A stretch of DNA of 64,000 bases, taken from Methylosinus sp. PW1 (GTDB lineage Bacteria; Pseudomonadota; Alphaproteobacteria; Rhizobiales; Beijerinckiaceae). The notes beneath the pieces are model-generated. The model was not told the origin of the DNA and ran no database searches. It saw nothing but the letters and a program-made list of their open reading frames with translations. Shown here in pieces: positions 33,937 through 42,392 of the stretch (within the stretch, counting starts at the first letter, position 1; each line of letters begins with the position of its first letter). The stretch spans positions 2,232,001-2,296,000 of the forward strand of contig NZ_JQNK01000009.1 in the NCBI RefSeq assembly GCF_000745215.1, read 5' to 3'. Made by a program: the position numbers and the translations under genes.

Positions 33937-35751
33937 TCAGAGCTTGCGCGTCGCTTGCGTCAGCCATTTGCGCGTCTTGGCGTCGAGATGCGGCGACAAT
34001 TCTGCGCGCACGCGGGCATGATAGGCGTTGAGCCAGCGCGTCTCCTCGACGCTCAAAAGCTTCGGATCGACGAGGGCGAGATCGAAAGGCGCGAGGGTGA
34101 GCGTCTCGAAGCCGAGCATCTCGCGCTCGGCGCCTTCGATCTCTCGCGTCTCGACGACGATCAGATTCTCGAGGCGAATGCCATATTCGCCGGCGCGATA
34201 ATAGCCCGGCTCGTCGGAGAGGATCATGCCCGGCTGCAAGGGCGTCGTCCCGAGCTTGGAGATACGTTGCGGCCCCTCGTGGACGGAGAGATAGGCGCCG
34301 ACGCCATGGCCCGTGCCATGGTCGAAATCGAGCCCCGCCTCCCACAGGCTGCGGCGCGCGAAAGCGTCGAGCTGCGCGCCGCTGACGCCCGCGGGAAACA
34401 CCGCGCGGGCGACGCCGATATGGCCCTGCAGCACGCGGGTGAAATGCTCGCGCAATTGCCGCGATGGCCGGCCGACGCCGATGGTGCGCGTCACATCCGT
34501 GGTGCCGTCGAGATATTGCGCGCCGGAATCGACAAGATAGCAGCCGCGCGAGATGCGCAGATCGCTCGCCTCAGTCACGCGATAATGCGGAATGGCGGCG
34601 TGCGGGCCGAAGGCGGAGATGGTGGGGAAGGAGAGATCGCGCAGCTCGCCGCTCTCGCGACGGAAGGTCTCGAGCGCCTGAGCGGCGGAGATTTCCGTGA
34701 GCTTGCCTTTGGGCGCCGTCTCCGCGAACCAGGCGAGAAAGCGCGTCAGCGCCACGCCGTCGCGCAAATGCGCGGCGCGCGCGCCCTCGAGCTCTATGTC
34801 GTTCTTGATCGCTTTGAGCAGCGCGATCGGATCGTCGCCGAGCTTGGGCTCGCCGCCCTTGGCGCGGAAGAGCTCGACGAGCTTCGCCGGCGCGGTCGCC
34901 CCGTCGAACAAGATCGTCAAGCCGCGCGCGCCGGCGTCGGCGAGATCCTCGACGATCTCCGCCGCCTCATAGATATCGACGAGTCCTTCGAGGCTGCTTC
35001 TCGTCTTGGCCGAGAGCTTGGCGGGATCGACATAGAGCAGCGGCTTGCCTTCCTTGGGAAGGACGGCGAAGGCCAGCGCGATCGGCGTATAGGCGACATC
35101 GGCGCCGCGCAGATTGAACAGCCAGGCGAGCGCATGCGGATCGGAGACGAGCAGCGCATCCGCTTCGCCCAGCGCCTTGCGCACGCGCGCGATCTTCGTC
35201 TTGGCGGCGACGCCGGCGAGCCGCGGCGGATAGAGCGAGATCGCGCCTTGCGGCGGCTCCGGCCGGTCGGTCCAAACAGCGTCGATCGGGTTGCGCTCGA
35301 GCGGGACCAGCGTGACGCCCTTGCTCTCCAGCGCCTTGGCGTAGCGCTCGATCTGCGCGGGCGTATGCACCCAAGGATCATAGCCGATGCGCGCGCCCTT
35401 CTTCGCCGTCTCGGCGAGCCAGCGCGAAGGCGCCGTCTTGGCGATGTCGAGAACGGCGACGCGTTTCGTATCCACCTGCTCGGGCGCCTGCAGCGTGTAG
35501 CGTCCGTCGACGAACAGCGCGGCTTTGTCGGCGAGCACGACGACGACGCCGGCCGAGCCGGTGAAGCCGGTGAGCCAGGCGAGGCGCTCCGCCGATTTCG
35601 GCACATATTCGTTCTGATGCTCATCGGCGCGCGGGGCGATGAAGCCGTCGATCTCTAGGCGCGCGAGCTCGGCGCGCAGGGCCGCGAGGCGCTCCGCGCT
35701 GTCCTGCCCGCAGGCGTCGTCGGCAAAGCTCTGGAATCTGCTCTCGAACAT
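33937..35751 (-). CDS. Xaa-Pro aminopeptidase (aminopeptidase P, M24B)
   Basis: A 604-residue metallopeptidase that removes an N-terminal residue preceding proline. It has the three-domain eukaryote-like layout (two creatinase N-terminal domains, then the pita-bread catalytic domain). Metal ligands can be seen in LVDSGAQYLDGTTDVTRT (two Asp), DHGTGHGVGAYLSVHEGP (His), LSDEPGYY (Glu) and IRLENL (Glu). No signal peptide, so cytosolic. Confidence 0.94.
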   Translation of the reverse strand: MFESRFQSFADDACGQDSAERLAALRAELARLEIDGFIAPRADEHQNEYVPKSAERLAWLTGFTGSAGVVVVLADKAALFVDGRYTLQAPEQVDTKRVAVLDIAKTAPSRWLAETAKKGARIGYDPWVHTPAQIERYAKALESKGVTLVPLERNPIDAVWTDRPEPPQGAISLYPPRLAGVAAKTKIARVRKALGEADALLVSDPHALAWLFNLRGADVAYTPIALAFAVLPKEGKPLLYVDPAKLSAKTRSSLEGLVDIYEAAEIVEDLADAGARGLTILFDGATAPAKLVELFRAKGGEPKLGDDPIALLKAIKNDIELEGARAAHLRDGVALTRFLAWFAETAPKGKLTEISAAQALETFRRESGELRDLSFPTISAFGPHAAIPHYRVTEASDLRISRGCYLVDSGAQYLDGTTDVTRTIGVGRPSRQLREHFTRVLQGHIGVARAVFPAGVSGAQLDAFARRSLWEAGLDFDHGTGHGVGAYLSVHEGPQRISKLGTTPLQPGMILSDEPGYYRAGEYGIRLENLIVVETREIEGAEREMLGFETLTLAPFDLALVDPKLLSVEETRWLNAYHARVRAELSPHLDAKTRKWLTQATRKL

Positions 35752-35795
35752 GTCTCGAACCTATGCCCTTCCCCGCTCTGCGGCAATATCGCATC

Positions 35796-36293
35796 TCATG
35801 CGAGCCGCAACGCCATCAGCGCTTCATCGAGATAGGCGCCATTCGCCGTCTTCACGGACGCCGGCTCGACGCCATAGATCGTAAATCCCCAACGCGCGTA
35901 GAAACGCAGCGCTCTTTCATTGTTGCGCATCACGGTCAGCGTGACGATCTCATATGTCGCGCGCGCATGTTCCAGCAGCGCGGCCATCAGCGCGTCGGCG
36001 CCGCCCGCGCCTCTGTGGCGCTCGCGCAGATACATGCCCCAGAGCAGCGCCTTGTGCTTCGTCTTGGCGCCGGCGAAGCCCGCGAGACCGGCGACGCCTT
36101 GCAGCGTTTCGCCCTCGAAAGCGCCGACGACGAAATCATGCGCCAGCCGCGCCGCGACATTCTCGAGCGTGAGATGCGCCTCATCCTCCGGCGCGAAGCG
36201 AAACTCCCGCTCGTGCAGGCGAAACCCCTCCTGCCGCAGAGCATGGAACTCGGCGGCGTCGGCGGTCGTGAGCCGTCGGATCGTCAGCGCCAT
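35796..36293 (-). CDS. GNAT family N-acetyltransferase
   Basis: A 165-residue GNAT. TIRRLTTADAAEFHALRQEGF is the N-terminal strand-helix, LLWGMYLRERHRGAGGADALM contains the acetyl-CoA pyrophosphate loop (R-G-x-G-G/A-type) and ALRFYARWGFTIYG is the C-terminal signature. The acceptor is unknown. It is 44 bases upstream of pepP and may be co-transcribed with it. Confidence 0.9.
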   Translation of the reverse strand: MALTIRRLTTADAAEFHALRQEGFRLHEREFRFAPEDEAHLTLENVAARLAHDFVVGAFEGETLQGVAGLAGFAGAKTKHKALLWGMYLRERHRGAGGADALMAALLEHARATYEIVTLTVMRNNERALRFYARWGFTIYGVEPASVKTANGAYLDEALMALRLA

Positions 36294-36400
36294 GATCGCG
36301 GTCGCATCCTCTTTCGTTCCGTGTCGCGTAGCAAGGCGCGCGCCGATTTGGGAATCGAAGCCGCTTCCTGCGCCTCACGCCTCGCGCTAGAATAACTTTT

Positions 36401-36628
36401 ATGACCAAACTTCTCGACGAGGCCGTCGCGGCGGCGCGCACTCTGCCGGCGGCGATGCAGGACGATCTCGCGCGCGTCATCATGGCGCTCACCGGGGGCG
36501 AGCCCGGTCTCATTCGACTGACCGCGGAAGAAGAGGCCTCCTTCGACGAATCTTTCGCCGAGGCGGAGCGCGGCGAATTCGCCACTGAGGAGCAAATCCG
36601 GGCCATTTGGGCGAAGCACGGGCTGTGA
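36401..36628 (+). CDS. antitoxin of a ParE/RelE-type module
   Basis: A 75-residue acidic helical protein (RLTAEEEASFDESFAEAERGEFATEEQIRAIWAKHGL at its end, mostly Glu/Asp-rich) of the kind paired with ParE/RelE toxins. Its stop codon overlaps the toxin start by GTGA (36625-36628), indicating coupled translation. No DNA-binding fold is obvious, so control of the operon may come from the complex. Confidence 0.8.
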   Translation: MTKLLDEAVAAARTLPAAMQDDLARVIMALTGGEPGLIRLTAEEEASFDESFAEAERGEFATEEQIRAIWAKHGL

Positions 36629-36912
36629 AGCTGCGTTTCACGCTTCGCGCCGCAGCCGAGCTCGAGCGCGTTCTCGCCTATATCGACGGGCGTTCGCCGG
36701 AAGGCGCGCATCGCGTCAAGCGCCGCATTCATAACGTGCTCGAGGCAGTCGTAAGTCATCCGAATGTCGGAGTGGCCACCAGCCGACTCGGCCTCAGGCG
36801 TATCGTCGTATATCCTTATCCTTATTTGATTTTCTATCAGGTGACCGCGACAGAAATCATTGTCCATGGCGTTCGGCATGGCGCGCGCGATCCACGCTCC
36901 ATGCCGAAATGA
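36625..36912 (+). CDS. ParE/RelE-superfamily toxin
   Basis: A 95-residue protein: KLRFTLRAAAELERVLAYI is the start typical of ParE toxins, RVKRRIHNVLEAVVSHPNVG the following helices, and RRIVVYPYPYLIFYQV the C-terminal beta sheet with the conserved Arg/Tyr. ParE members poison DNA gyrase, RelE members cut mRNA; the tail RHGARDP favours ParE. GTG 36625 is the start. The stretch 36810-36840 is AT-rich compared with neighbours, hinting at acquisition. Confidence 0.87.
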   Translation: MKLRFTLRAAAELERVLAYIDGRSPEGAHRVKRRIHNVLEAVVSHPNVGVATSRLGLRRIVVYPYPYLIFYQVTATEIIVHGVRHGARDPRSMPK

Positions 36913-36922
36913 CGCCCTTCCT

Positions 36923-37873
36923 TCAGTCCTCGTCGTCTTCGTCGTCGGGCAGTCGCCAATCGGGCCGGGGCGCGGCGCCGCCGCTGCGCAGCAGCAGGGT
37001 CGCCCAGCCGTCTATGTCGCGGCGCTTCGCCAGCGAAAAGCCCTGCGCGCGATAGGCGGAGAGCACGCCCGGCACATCGCGCGCCAGCAGGCCGGAGAGC
37101 ACGAGCTCGGCCCCCGGCGCGGCGACGGCGGCGATCTTGGGCGCGAGCAGGCGCAGCGGCTTGGCGAGAATATTGGCGAAGATCAGGTCATAACGGTCCG
37201 GCGCCAGCGCTGGATGGCGCACGCCCACGGCGACGACCGGCCGCACCAGATCGCCGACGCCGTTGAAGCGCGCGTTGACGCCCGCCGTCTCCACCGCCAC
37301 AGGATCGATATCGCCGCAGGCGATGGGCTGTCGCAGCAGGCGCGCGGCGGCGATGGCGAGCACGCCGGTGCCGGTCCCGACATCCAGCACATTCTGCGGG
37401 CGTCGCTGCTTGCAGATTTCCGCCAGCGTCAGCAGGCAGCCGAGCGTGGTGCCGTGATGGCCGGTGCCGAAGGCCAGCGCCGCCTCTATCTCAATGCCGA
37501 TGTCGCTCGCGCCGACGCGGCCGCGATCATGCGAGCCATGGACCAGGAATCGTCCGGCGCGCACCGGCCGCAGCCCTTCGAGCGAAGCGCCCACCCAATC
37601 CTTCTGCGAAATCTCGAAAAATTGCGCGGCGGCGGCGGCCTCCGCGCCGGCGGCCACCTCGATCAGCGCGCGAATCTGCGCTTCGTCGGGCGGATCGCCG
37701 AAATAGACTTCGACGGCCCAGCTTTTTTCATCCGGCTCCTCGAAAGCCGTGGCCGCGGTCTCGGCCGGGTCGAAAGTCTCGACCACGAGATCGGCGATGG
37801 CGCGCGCGGATGTTTGGTCGCAGACGAGGCGCAGGCCGTGGCTGGCGCCATTGGGGGGAAGTCCTTCGAGCAT
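36923..37873 (-). CDS. prmA: ribosomal protein L11 methyltransferase
   Basis: A 316-residue enzyme that methylates lysines and the N-terminus of ribosomal protein L11. It has the N-terminal substrate-recruiting domain (about 1-100), a linker and a class I methyltransferase domain with FGTGHHGTTLGCL, VLDVGTGTGVLAI (SAM motif I), ACGDIDPVAVE (motif II) and DLIFANILAKPL (the catalytic N-[IL]-L segment). The ATG at 37873 is preferred to a GTG at 37894; neither has a clear ribosome site. Confidence 0.94.
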   Translation of the reverse strand: MLEGLPPNGASHGLRLVCDQTSARAIADLVVETFDPAETAATAFEEPDEKSWAVEVYFGDPPDEAQIRALIEVAAGAEAAAAAQFFEISQKDWVGASLEGLRPVRAGRFLVHGSHDRGRVGASDIGIEIEAALAFGTGHHGTTLGCLLTLAEICKQRRPQNVLDVGTGTGVLAIAAARLLRQPIACGDIDPVAVETAGVNARFNGVGDLVRPVVAVGVRHPALAPDRYDLIFANILAKPLRLLAPKIAAVAAPGAELVLSGLLARDVPGVLSAYRAQGFSLAKRRDIDGWATLLLRSGGAAPRPDWRLPDDEDDED

Positions 37874-37977
37874 GCGCGCGCTTAGCACGCCCACGCCGCG
37901 GCGTCATCCGGCTCTGTCCGCCTAGGTCCGCCAAGGTGCGAGAAGTCGGCGAGCGCTGCGATCAGGGCTCGACATTC

Positions 37978-38000
37978 GCTAGAATGCTAGTATGCTAGCA
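37978..38000. promoter_or_regulatory. three GCTAG boxes at 8-bp spacing, probable CopG operator
   Basis: GCTAG occurs at 37978, 37986 and 37994, each exactly 8 bases apart, ending four bases before the CopG-type start codon. CTAG is palindromic and generally rare, so three phased copies are unlikely by chance. Ribbon-helix-helix dimers often bind such short half-sites in tandem. Autorepression is inferred. Confidence 0.65.
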
Positions 38001-38003
38001 ATC

Positions 38004-38201
38004 ATGGCGGATGACGAGGTCAAGCAGTTCAACGTGTATTTGCCGCTGGGGTTGATCCGGCGGGTCAAGCACCATGCCATCGAGACGGAGCAATCCCTCT
38101 CGGCCTTGGTCGCCGCCGCGCTGCGCGCCTATCTCGACGCGTGCGAGCAACCCGCCCAATCACCAAAGGAGGAGAGCCGAGATGACGACAAAGGGCGTTG
38201 A
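38004..38201 (+). CDS. CopG-like ribbon-helix-helix regulator
   Basis: A 65-residue protein. [39 protein letters not shown] is a ribbon-helix-helix domain (strand, then two helices). The charged C-terminal tail is short. The start could be ATG 37992, but 38004 keeps the operator outside the gene. Its end overlaps the VOC gene by 20 bases, so the two are translated from one message; it probably represses this operon. Confidence 0.8.
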   Translation: MADDEVKQFNVYLPLGLIRRVKHHAIETEQSLSALVAAALRAYLDACEQPAQSPKEESRDDDKGR

Positions 38202-38526
38202 AGCCATTTTCCTGACCACCCACAATTGGGGCAAAGCGGCGAAATTCTTCCAGTCTCTCGGCTACGCGCTGGAGTTCGAGACGGATCACAACTCCGGCCA
38301 GCTCCGCAACGGCGCCGGACCTTATCTCTTCATTGCGGAAGTTCCCGAGAGCGAGACGCCGCAGACGCGTCTGGTCCTGAATGTCGCCGACGAGGCGGCG
38401 TTTCGCCTCGACCCGTCGATCGACATCGTCTCGCCCTTTGCGGATACGCATTGGGGAACGCGGGAAATGACCATCCGCGATCCCGACGGGCGGATATGGA
38501 GCCTGCAGGCGCCAGCCAAACGCTGA
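38182..38526 (+). CDS. VOC (glyoxalase/bleomycin-resistance fold) family protein
   Basis: A 114-residue protein with two beta-alpha-beta3 modules: [25 protein letters not shown] opens the first, and [17 protein letters not shown] ends the second, the classic VOC closing motif. The early Thr-His and the final D-P-D-G/E positions could supply some metal ligands. Enzyme, resistance or binding activity cannot be assigned. The start follows AAAGGAGGAGAG inside the CopG gene. Confidence 0.88.
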   Translation: MTTKGVEAIFLTTHNWGKAAKFFQSLGYALEFETDHNSGQLRNGAGPYLFIAEVPESETPQTRLVLNVADEAAFRLDPSIDIVSPFADTHWGTREMTIRDPDGRIWSLQAPAKR

Positions 38527-38554
38527 CGCCGCGAGCGAAAGAGCCGAAGGCGCG

Positions 38555-38794
38555 TCAGCTCTTCGGCTTCGCTTGAATTTCCTTCTTGCTGAAATTGGAC
38601 AGCTCGCCCTCGGCGGCGGCCGCCTTGCGCCAGGATTTGGCGATGGCGGGATATTTGATCTCGACGCAGATTTTGGCGACCTGCTGCTGCAATTTCTCGC
38701 TTCCGCAGGACGGGCAGACGGGCGTGTCCGAAGCGCTGACCAGCAGTTCGAACTCCGCATGGCAATCTTGGCATTCATAGGAGTAGAGCGGCAT
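38555..38794 (-). CDS. FmdB-type zinc ribbon protein
   Basis: A 79-residue protein starting MPLYSYECQDCHAEFE. Cys8, Cys11, Cys27 and Cys30 (C-x2-C ... C-P-S-C) form the zinc ribbon of the FmdB/CxxC_CXXC_SSSS family, first named as a possible amide/formamidase regulator. The basic C-terminal tail is of unknown function. Confidence 0.9.
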   Translation of the reverse strand: MPLYSYECQDCHAEFELLVSASDTPVCPSCGSEKLQQQVAKICVEIKYPAIAKSWRKAAAAEGELSNFSKKEIQAKPKS

Positions 38795-38940
38795 TCGTTT
38801 CCTCGTCCATTCCTCTCGTCGGCACACAGGCGCCTAATTTTGAAGCAATAACCGTGCCGGCGCCGCGCGAGCAAAAAGCCGATTGGAACGTCTTTCGCTT
38901 TGCGTAGAGTGTGCAGCTCTCTTTCAAAACCGCGGGCGCC

Positions 38941-40164
38941 ATGTGCTCAGATCAAAGGACGTCCTCGGCTCGTCTGACGGCCCGTTTCATCCCAACGCTC
39001 GAGCAGATCGACGCCGCGGCCTGGGACGCGCTCGCCAATCCGCCCGGCCTCACCGCCGAGGAGGCCGGCGGCGAGCGGCACAATCCTTTTATCTCCAGCG
39101 CCTTTCTGCTGGCGCTGGAGCGCTCCAAATCGGTCGGCGGACGCAGCGGCTGGACGCCGCTCTACACGATATTGGAAGACGCCGAGGGCCGCCTCGTCGC
39201 GGCCGCGCCCTCCTATGTGAAGATGCACAGCATGGGGGAATATGTCTTCGATTTCGGCTGGGCTCAGGCCTATGAGAACGCCGGCGGACATTATTATCCC
39301 AAGGTGCAGGTCGCGGTTCCCTTCACCCCGGCGACGGGGCGGCGGCTGCTCATCGCCCGCGATGCGCCGGAGGGCGCGCTGCCGGGCCTGATCCATGCGC
39401 TGCGCGCGCTGCGCCAGGCGGCGGAGGCCTCCTCCATCCATGTCACCTTCGCGACAGAGGGCGAGGTCGGCGCGCTGGCGGCCGAGGGCTTCGCGCCGCG
39501 CGCCGGCGAGCAGTTCCATTTCTTCAACGAAGGCTACCGGGAGTTCGACGATTTCCTCGCCGCGCTCTCCTCGCGCAAGCGCAAGACGATCAAGCGCGAG
39601 CGCCGCGACGCGCTGGGCGACGACGTCTCGATCGATCTTCTGACCGGCGCGGACATAGAGCCCGCGCATTGGGAGAAATTCTACGCCTTCTATATGGACA
39701 CGGGCGCGCGCAAATGGGGACGGCCCTATCTGACGCGCGATTTCTTCGATCGCATCGGCGAGACCATGGCGGACCGCATCCTCCTGGTGATGGCGCGGCG
39801 CGAGGGGCATTACATCGCGGGGGCGATCAATTTTCTCGGCGACGACGCCATTTACGGCCGTAATTGGGGCGCGCTGGAGGAGCGGCCCTTTCTGCATTTC
39901 GAGGTCTGCTATTATCAGGCGATCGAATACGCCATTCGCCACGGCTATAAGCGCGTGGAGGCCGGCGCCCAGGGCGAGCACAAGCTGGCGCGCGGCTATC
40001 GGCCCGTCGCCACCCATTCGGCGCATGATTTCGCCGACGCGCGGCTGCGGACCGCGGTGGTCGAGTTTCTCTCGCGCGAGAAAGTGGCCGTGGACGAGGC
40101 GATCGCCGATTATGAGGCGAGCCTGCCCTTCCGCCGCGAGGAAGAGGGCGGCTCCGAAGCCTGA
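38941..40164 (+). CDS. GNAT/FemAB-like protein (peptidoglycan-biosynthesis/recognition family)
   Basis: A 407-residue protein matching the DUF482 (PF04339) family, which has two GNAT-like lobes related to FemAB. Seen are the N-terminal WDALANP and NPFISSAFLLALERS segments, LSSRKRKTIKRERRDAL in the centre and AGAQGEHKLARGYRPVATHSAHDF near the end, all typical. Aminoacyl- or acyl-transfer is inferred from the fold. An in-frame GTG at 38911 is a possible start; ATG 38941 is used. Confidence 0.85.
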   Translation: MCSDQRTSSARLTARFIPTLEQIDAAAWDALANPPGLTAEEAGGERHNPFISSAFLLALERSKSVGGRSGWTPLYTILEDAEGRLVAAAPSYVKMHSMGEYVFDFGWAQAYENAGGHYYPKVQVAVPFTPATGRRLLIARDAPEGALPGLIHALRALRQAAEASSIHVTFATEGEVGALAAEGFAPRAGEQFHFFNEGYREFDDFLAALSSRKRKTIKRERRDALGDDVSIDLLTGADIEPAHWEKFYAFYMDTGARKWGRPYLTRDFFDRIGETMADRILLVMARREGHYIAGAINFLGDDAIYGRNWGALEERPFLHFEVCYYQAIEYAIRHGYKRVEAGAQGEHKLARGYRPVATHSAHDFADARLRTAVVEFLSREKVAVDEAIADYEASLPFRREEEGGSEA

Positions 40165-40174
40165 AGTCGTCTGA

Positions 40175-40342
40175 TCAGTCCGCGGGCGGGGTTTTCGCCG
40201 TTTCTCCCTTTTCCCCTTCGCTCGGCGATTGCGCGGCCGCCTTGCGTCGGCGCAGATTGGCCCTCAGCGCGGCGGCCAGCGCCGCGGCGTTCTTCTTGGG
40301 CGGCGGTGGCGGCTGGCGGCGCTTCTTTCCTTCCTCGGTCAT
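40175..40342 (-). CDS. short basic hypothetical protein (55 aa)
   Basis: Starts MTEEGKKRRQPPPPPKKNAA and continues with a basic helix rich in Ala, Arg and Lys before a charged tail ending TAKTPPAD. It is convergent with the FemAB-like gene, 10 bases apart. Small proteins with this K/R-Pro start and ALRANLRRRKAQ-like helix are common in alphaproteobacteria, so it is probably real although too short for certainty. The function is unknown; an RNA- or ribosome-contacting role is only a guess. Confidence 0.6.
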   Translation of the reverse strand: MTEEGKKRRQPPPPPKKNAAALAAALRANLRRRKAAAQSPSEGEKGETAKTPPAD

Positions 40343-40356
40343 AGCGGGGCTCGCTC

Positions 40357-40565
40357 TTGCGGCTCTATGTCGGTTTCTGCCTCTTCCTCGCGCTCGTCGG
40401 GAATGGCTCTGTCTTTGGTTCTACTTCCCGCCGCCCGCGCCGGACAGCGGAGAAATGCCGCTCGCCTTTGGATTCGGCATGCTTTTGGCGGAGCTCGCGG
40501 CAGCCCTTTGTTTCGGAGGGCTGGTCAGCGCGGCGTTGGCGCGGCTGACCCGGCGCAGGCGTTAG
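40357..40565 (+). pseudogene. possible small membrane protein, likely frameshifted
   Basis: One frame gives a membrane helix (LRLYVGFCLFLALVG from 40357); another gives LCLWFYFPPPAPDSGEMPL and a second helix (GMLLAELAAALCFGGLVSAAL), stopping at 40563-40565. Joining them by a one-base shift near 40405-40415 makes a plausible 70-residue two-helix protein; neither frame alone does. Either a decayed gene or a sequencing error; evidence is weak. Confidence 0.3.
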
Positions 40566-40624
40566 CCGGCACGAAACTTGCTGCCATTTTGCGCGAGTTC
40601 AATCCAGCACGAGTGGCGACGACA

Positions 40625-40939
40625 ATGCAAACGACTTTCATCAGAAATACCGACGATGGCCACAAAGTCGAAGTCATCGGTCCTTATGTCTGTGTGGACG
40701 GCAAGCCGGTCGCCGATCGCGTCGTCGAGGTCAAGGACCATCCCAATCGCTTGAGGATCCTGCACACGCTGCCCAACGCCGCCTTCATGGCCGGCCCTGT
40801 GGTGCTGACGGCCGAGGAGGCGTCCCTGGTGCGCGGCGCGCTGCTGCAGGCCAAGCCCTCGCCGACCGATCCGGTCGCGATCAACGAGCAACTCCGCAAC
40901 GCCATCAACATGCGCAATCGCGAGGCGGGTATCGAGTAA
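40625..40939 (+). CDS. hypothetical protein (104 aa)
   Basis: A 104-residue soluble protein beginning MQTTFIRNTDDGHKVEVIGP with beta strands, then a helix-rich end (EQLRNAINMRNREAGIE). No known family or motif recognised. It has the codon bias of neighbours and a normal ATG. Downstream lies a dispersed repeat that holds the IS4-family insertion. Confidence 0.65.
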   Translation: MQTTFIRNTDDGHKVEVIGPYVCVDGKPVADRVVEVKDHPNRLRILHTLPNAAFMAGPVVLTAEEASLVRGALLQAKPSPTDPVAINEQLRNAINMRNREAGIE

Positions 40940-40981
40940 GCCGGAGAGGCGGCCCCCTCCCCGACCCTCCCCCGCTTTGCG

Positions 40982-42283
40982 CACGGCTGTCCGGGGAAAC
41001 TCAGGCATAGATCATCTCGATCTGGCAGTCGGACTTCCACCGGCTCGGCACGCGATATTTGGGCGGCGGCTCGTCGATCGATGCGACGGGCCGGCGCGCG
41101 AACAGGAAGCGGCCAGCCAGCTCGGCGAAGCGCAGCGGCGGCAGAGTGACGCCGTGGCTGTGCGCGGCGATGCGCAGCAGCAGGAAGGCGATCATCGCCG
41201 CCAGCAGCTGAAGCTTGATGGCGTTCTCGTTCTTGCCCAAGAACTTGCGGATCGAGAGATGCTGCTTCAGCCAGCGGAACAGCAGCTCGATCGCCCAGCG
41301 CGCCTTGTAGAGCGCGGCGATCTCCACCGCATCGCGGGTCATGTCGTTGGTGATCACCTCGATGATCGGCGATTTCGTCCGGCTCGCCGCGTCGCGCTCG
41401 ATGCGGATGCGGCGCAGGCGCATCCGCAGCTTGGAATCGCCCTTGCTGGCCAGCGCGACCTCGCTGTCCGCGAGCACGGTGAAGCCGTCGCCGCGGGTCT
41501 TATCGAGCGGCCGTTCGGCGACGACCTTCAAGCGCGTGTTGGTCTTTGGCCGCGTGACGAAGAGCGCCCCGGCGTCGTGAATGCCCTTCCACCATTTGAA
41601 ATCATAATAGCCCTTGTCGAAGACATAGGTGGCGCCCGCCTCGATCGGCGTCTTCTTGCCGATGGTGACATCATTGACATTGGCGAGCGTCACCTCGACG
41701 CGATAGGGACGGTCGGCCCCGCGATCATAGGCGACATGCATTTTGAGCCCGTGGATGCGGCCGTTGGAGCGGGCGAACGCATGGAACTTGCTCAAAGGGA
41801 TGGGGGTCGAGTCGATGAGGCGGAGCATCTCGGCTCCCTCGCGCCGCGTCTTGCGGTCGAGCGTCGCGGCGAGCAGAGCGAAGAGATCGGCGAAGACGGC
41901 GACGGGCCGGCGGGCGCTGGCTTCGGCGAGCGTCGAGCGCGCGAAACGCCCGACGCCCAGGTGATAATGCCCATTGGCCTCGGCGTTGAAGGCGGCGACG
42001 AGGGCGCGCAGGCTGACGACCGCGCCCAGCTGCGCGAAGATCAGCGCCACCAGATGGCTCCAGCTCCTGAAGGATTTGTCGTAGGCGTCGCCGCCGTGAC
42101 GATCCACGATCTTCTGGAAGCTGCGACGATCGATCGGTTTGAGAAGCTCGACGAAGACGCTATTCTCGAGGCGCATGTCCGGCTCTTTCTTTCTGAGTCT
42201 CGACAACCAGAAAGTACCCCGAAACTCTCGGGAAAGCCGGGCATGCGCCCGCGACCTATCGACTCATTCCCCGGACAGCCGTG
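40982..42283 (-). mobile_element. IS4-family insertion sequence, 1302 bp
   Basis: Ends share a perfect inverted repeat CACGGCTGTCCGGGGAA. CGCTTTGCG is present directly on both sides (40973-40981 and 42284-42292), a 9-bp target duplication. It holds one intact transposase and sits inside an intergenic palindromic repeat (CCCTCCCCCGCTT-type). One more matching base on each side makes the boundary uncertain by one or two bases. Confidence 0.93.
41001..42176 (-). CDS. IS4-family transposase
   Basis: A 391-residue DDE transposase. First Asp in LIDSTPIPLSK, second Asp in YVFDKGYYDFKWW and the IS4 signature Y-x2-R-x3-E-x6-K in YKARWAIELLFRWLK. The N-terminal part (SFQKIVDRHGGD) matches the DUF4372-like domain often present. 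ATG 42176 is used; a 10-residue upstream extension is possible. Confidence 0.95.
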   Translation of the reverse strand: MRLENSVFVELLKPIDRRSFQKIVDRHGGDAYDKSFRSWSHLVALIFAQLGAVVSLRALVAAFNAEANGHYHLGVGRFARSTLAEASARRPVAVFADLFALLAATLDRKTRREGAEMLRLIDSTPIPLSKFHAFARSNGRIHGLKMHVAYDRGADRPYRVEVTLANVNDVTIGKKTPIEAGATYVFDKGYYDFKWWKGIHDAGALFVTRPKTNTRLKVVAERPLDKTRGDGFTVLADSEVALASKGDSKLRMRLRRIRIERDAASRTKSPIIEVITNDMTRDAVEIAALYKARWAIELLFRWLKQHLSIRKFLGKNENAIKLQLLAAMIAFLLLRIAAHSHGVTLPPLRFAELAGRFLFARRPVASIDEPPPKYRVPSRWKSDCQIEMIYA

Positions 42284-42349
42284 CGCTTTGCGGGAGAGGG
42301 AGCAGTTTCCGCGTGTCATCGAGAGTTCGCGTAACGCCCGCCATCTCCT

Positions 42350-42389
42350 CTCCCGCGAAGCGGGGGAGGGTGAGGGAGGGGGCGTCGCA
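42350..42389. repeat. GC-rich palindromic intergenic repeat
   Basis: CTCTCCCGCGAAGCGGGGGAGGG followed by TGAGGGAGGG-like sequence mirrors the target region at 40951-40981 plus 42284-42300 (CCCTCCCCCGCTTTGCGGGAGAGGG before IS insertion, shown in parts). It lies just beyond the truA stop and may act as its terminator. Related GGGGAGGG hairpins occur at 43143-43165. Confidence 0.6.
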
Positions 42390-42392
42390 GCC

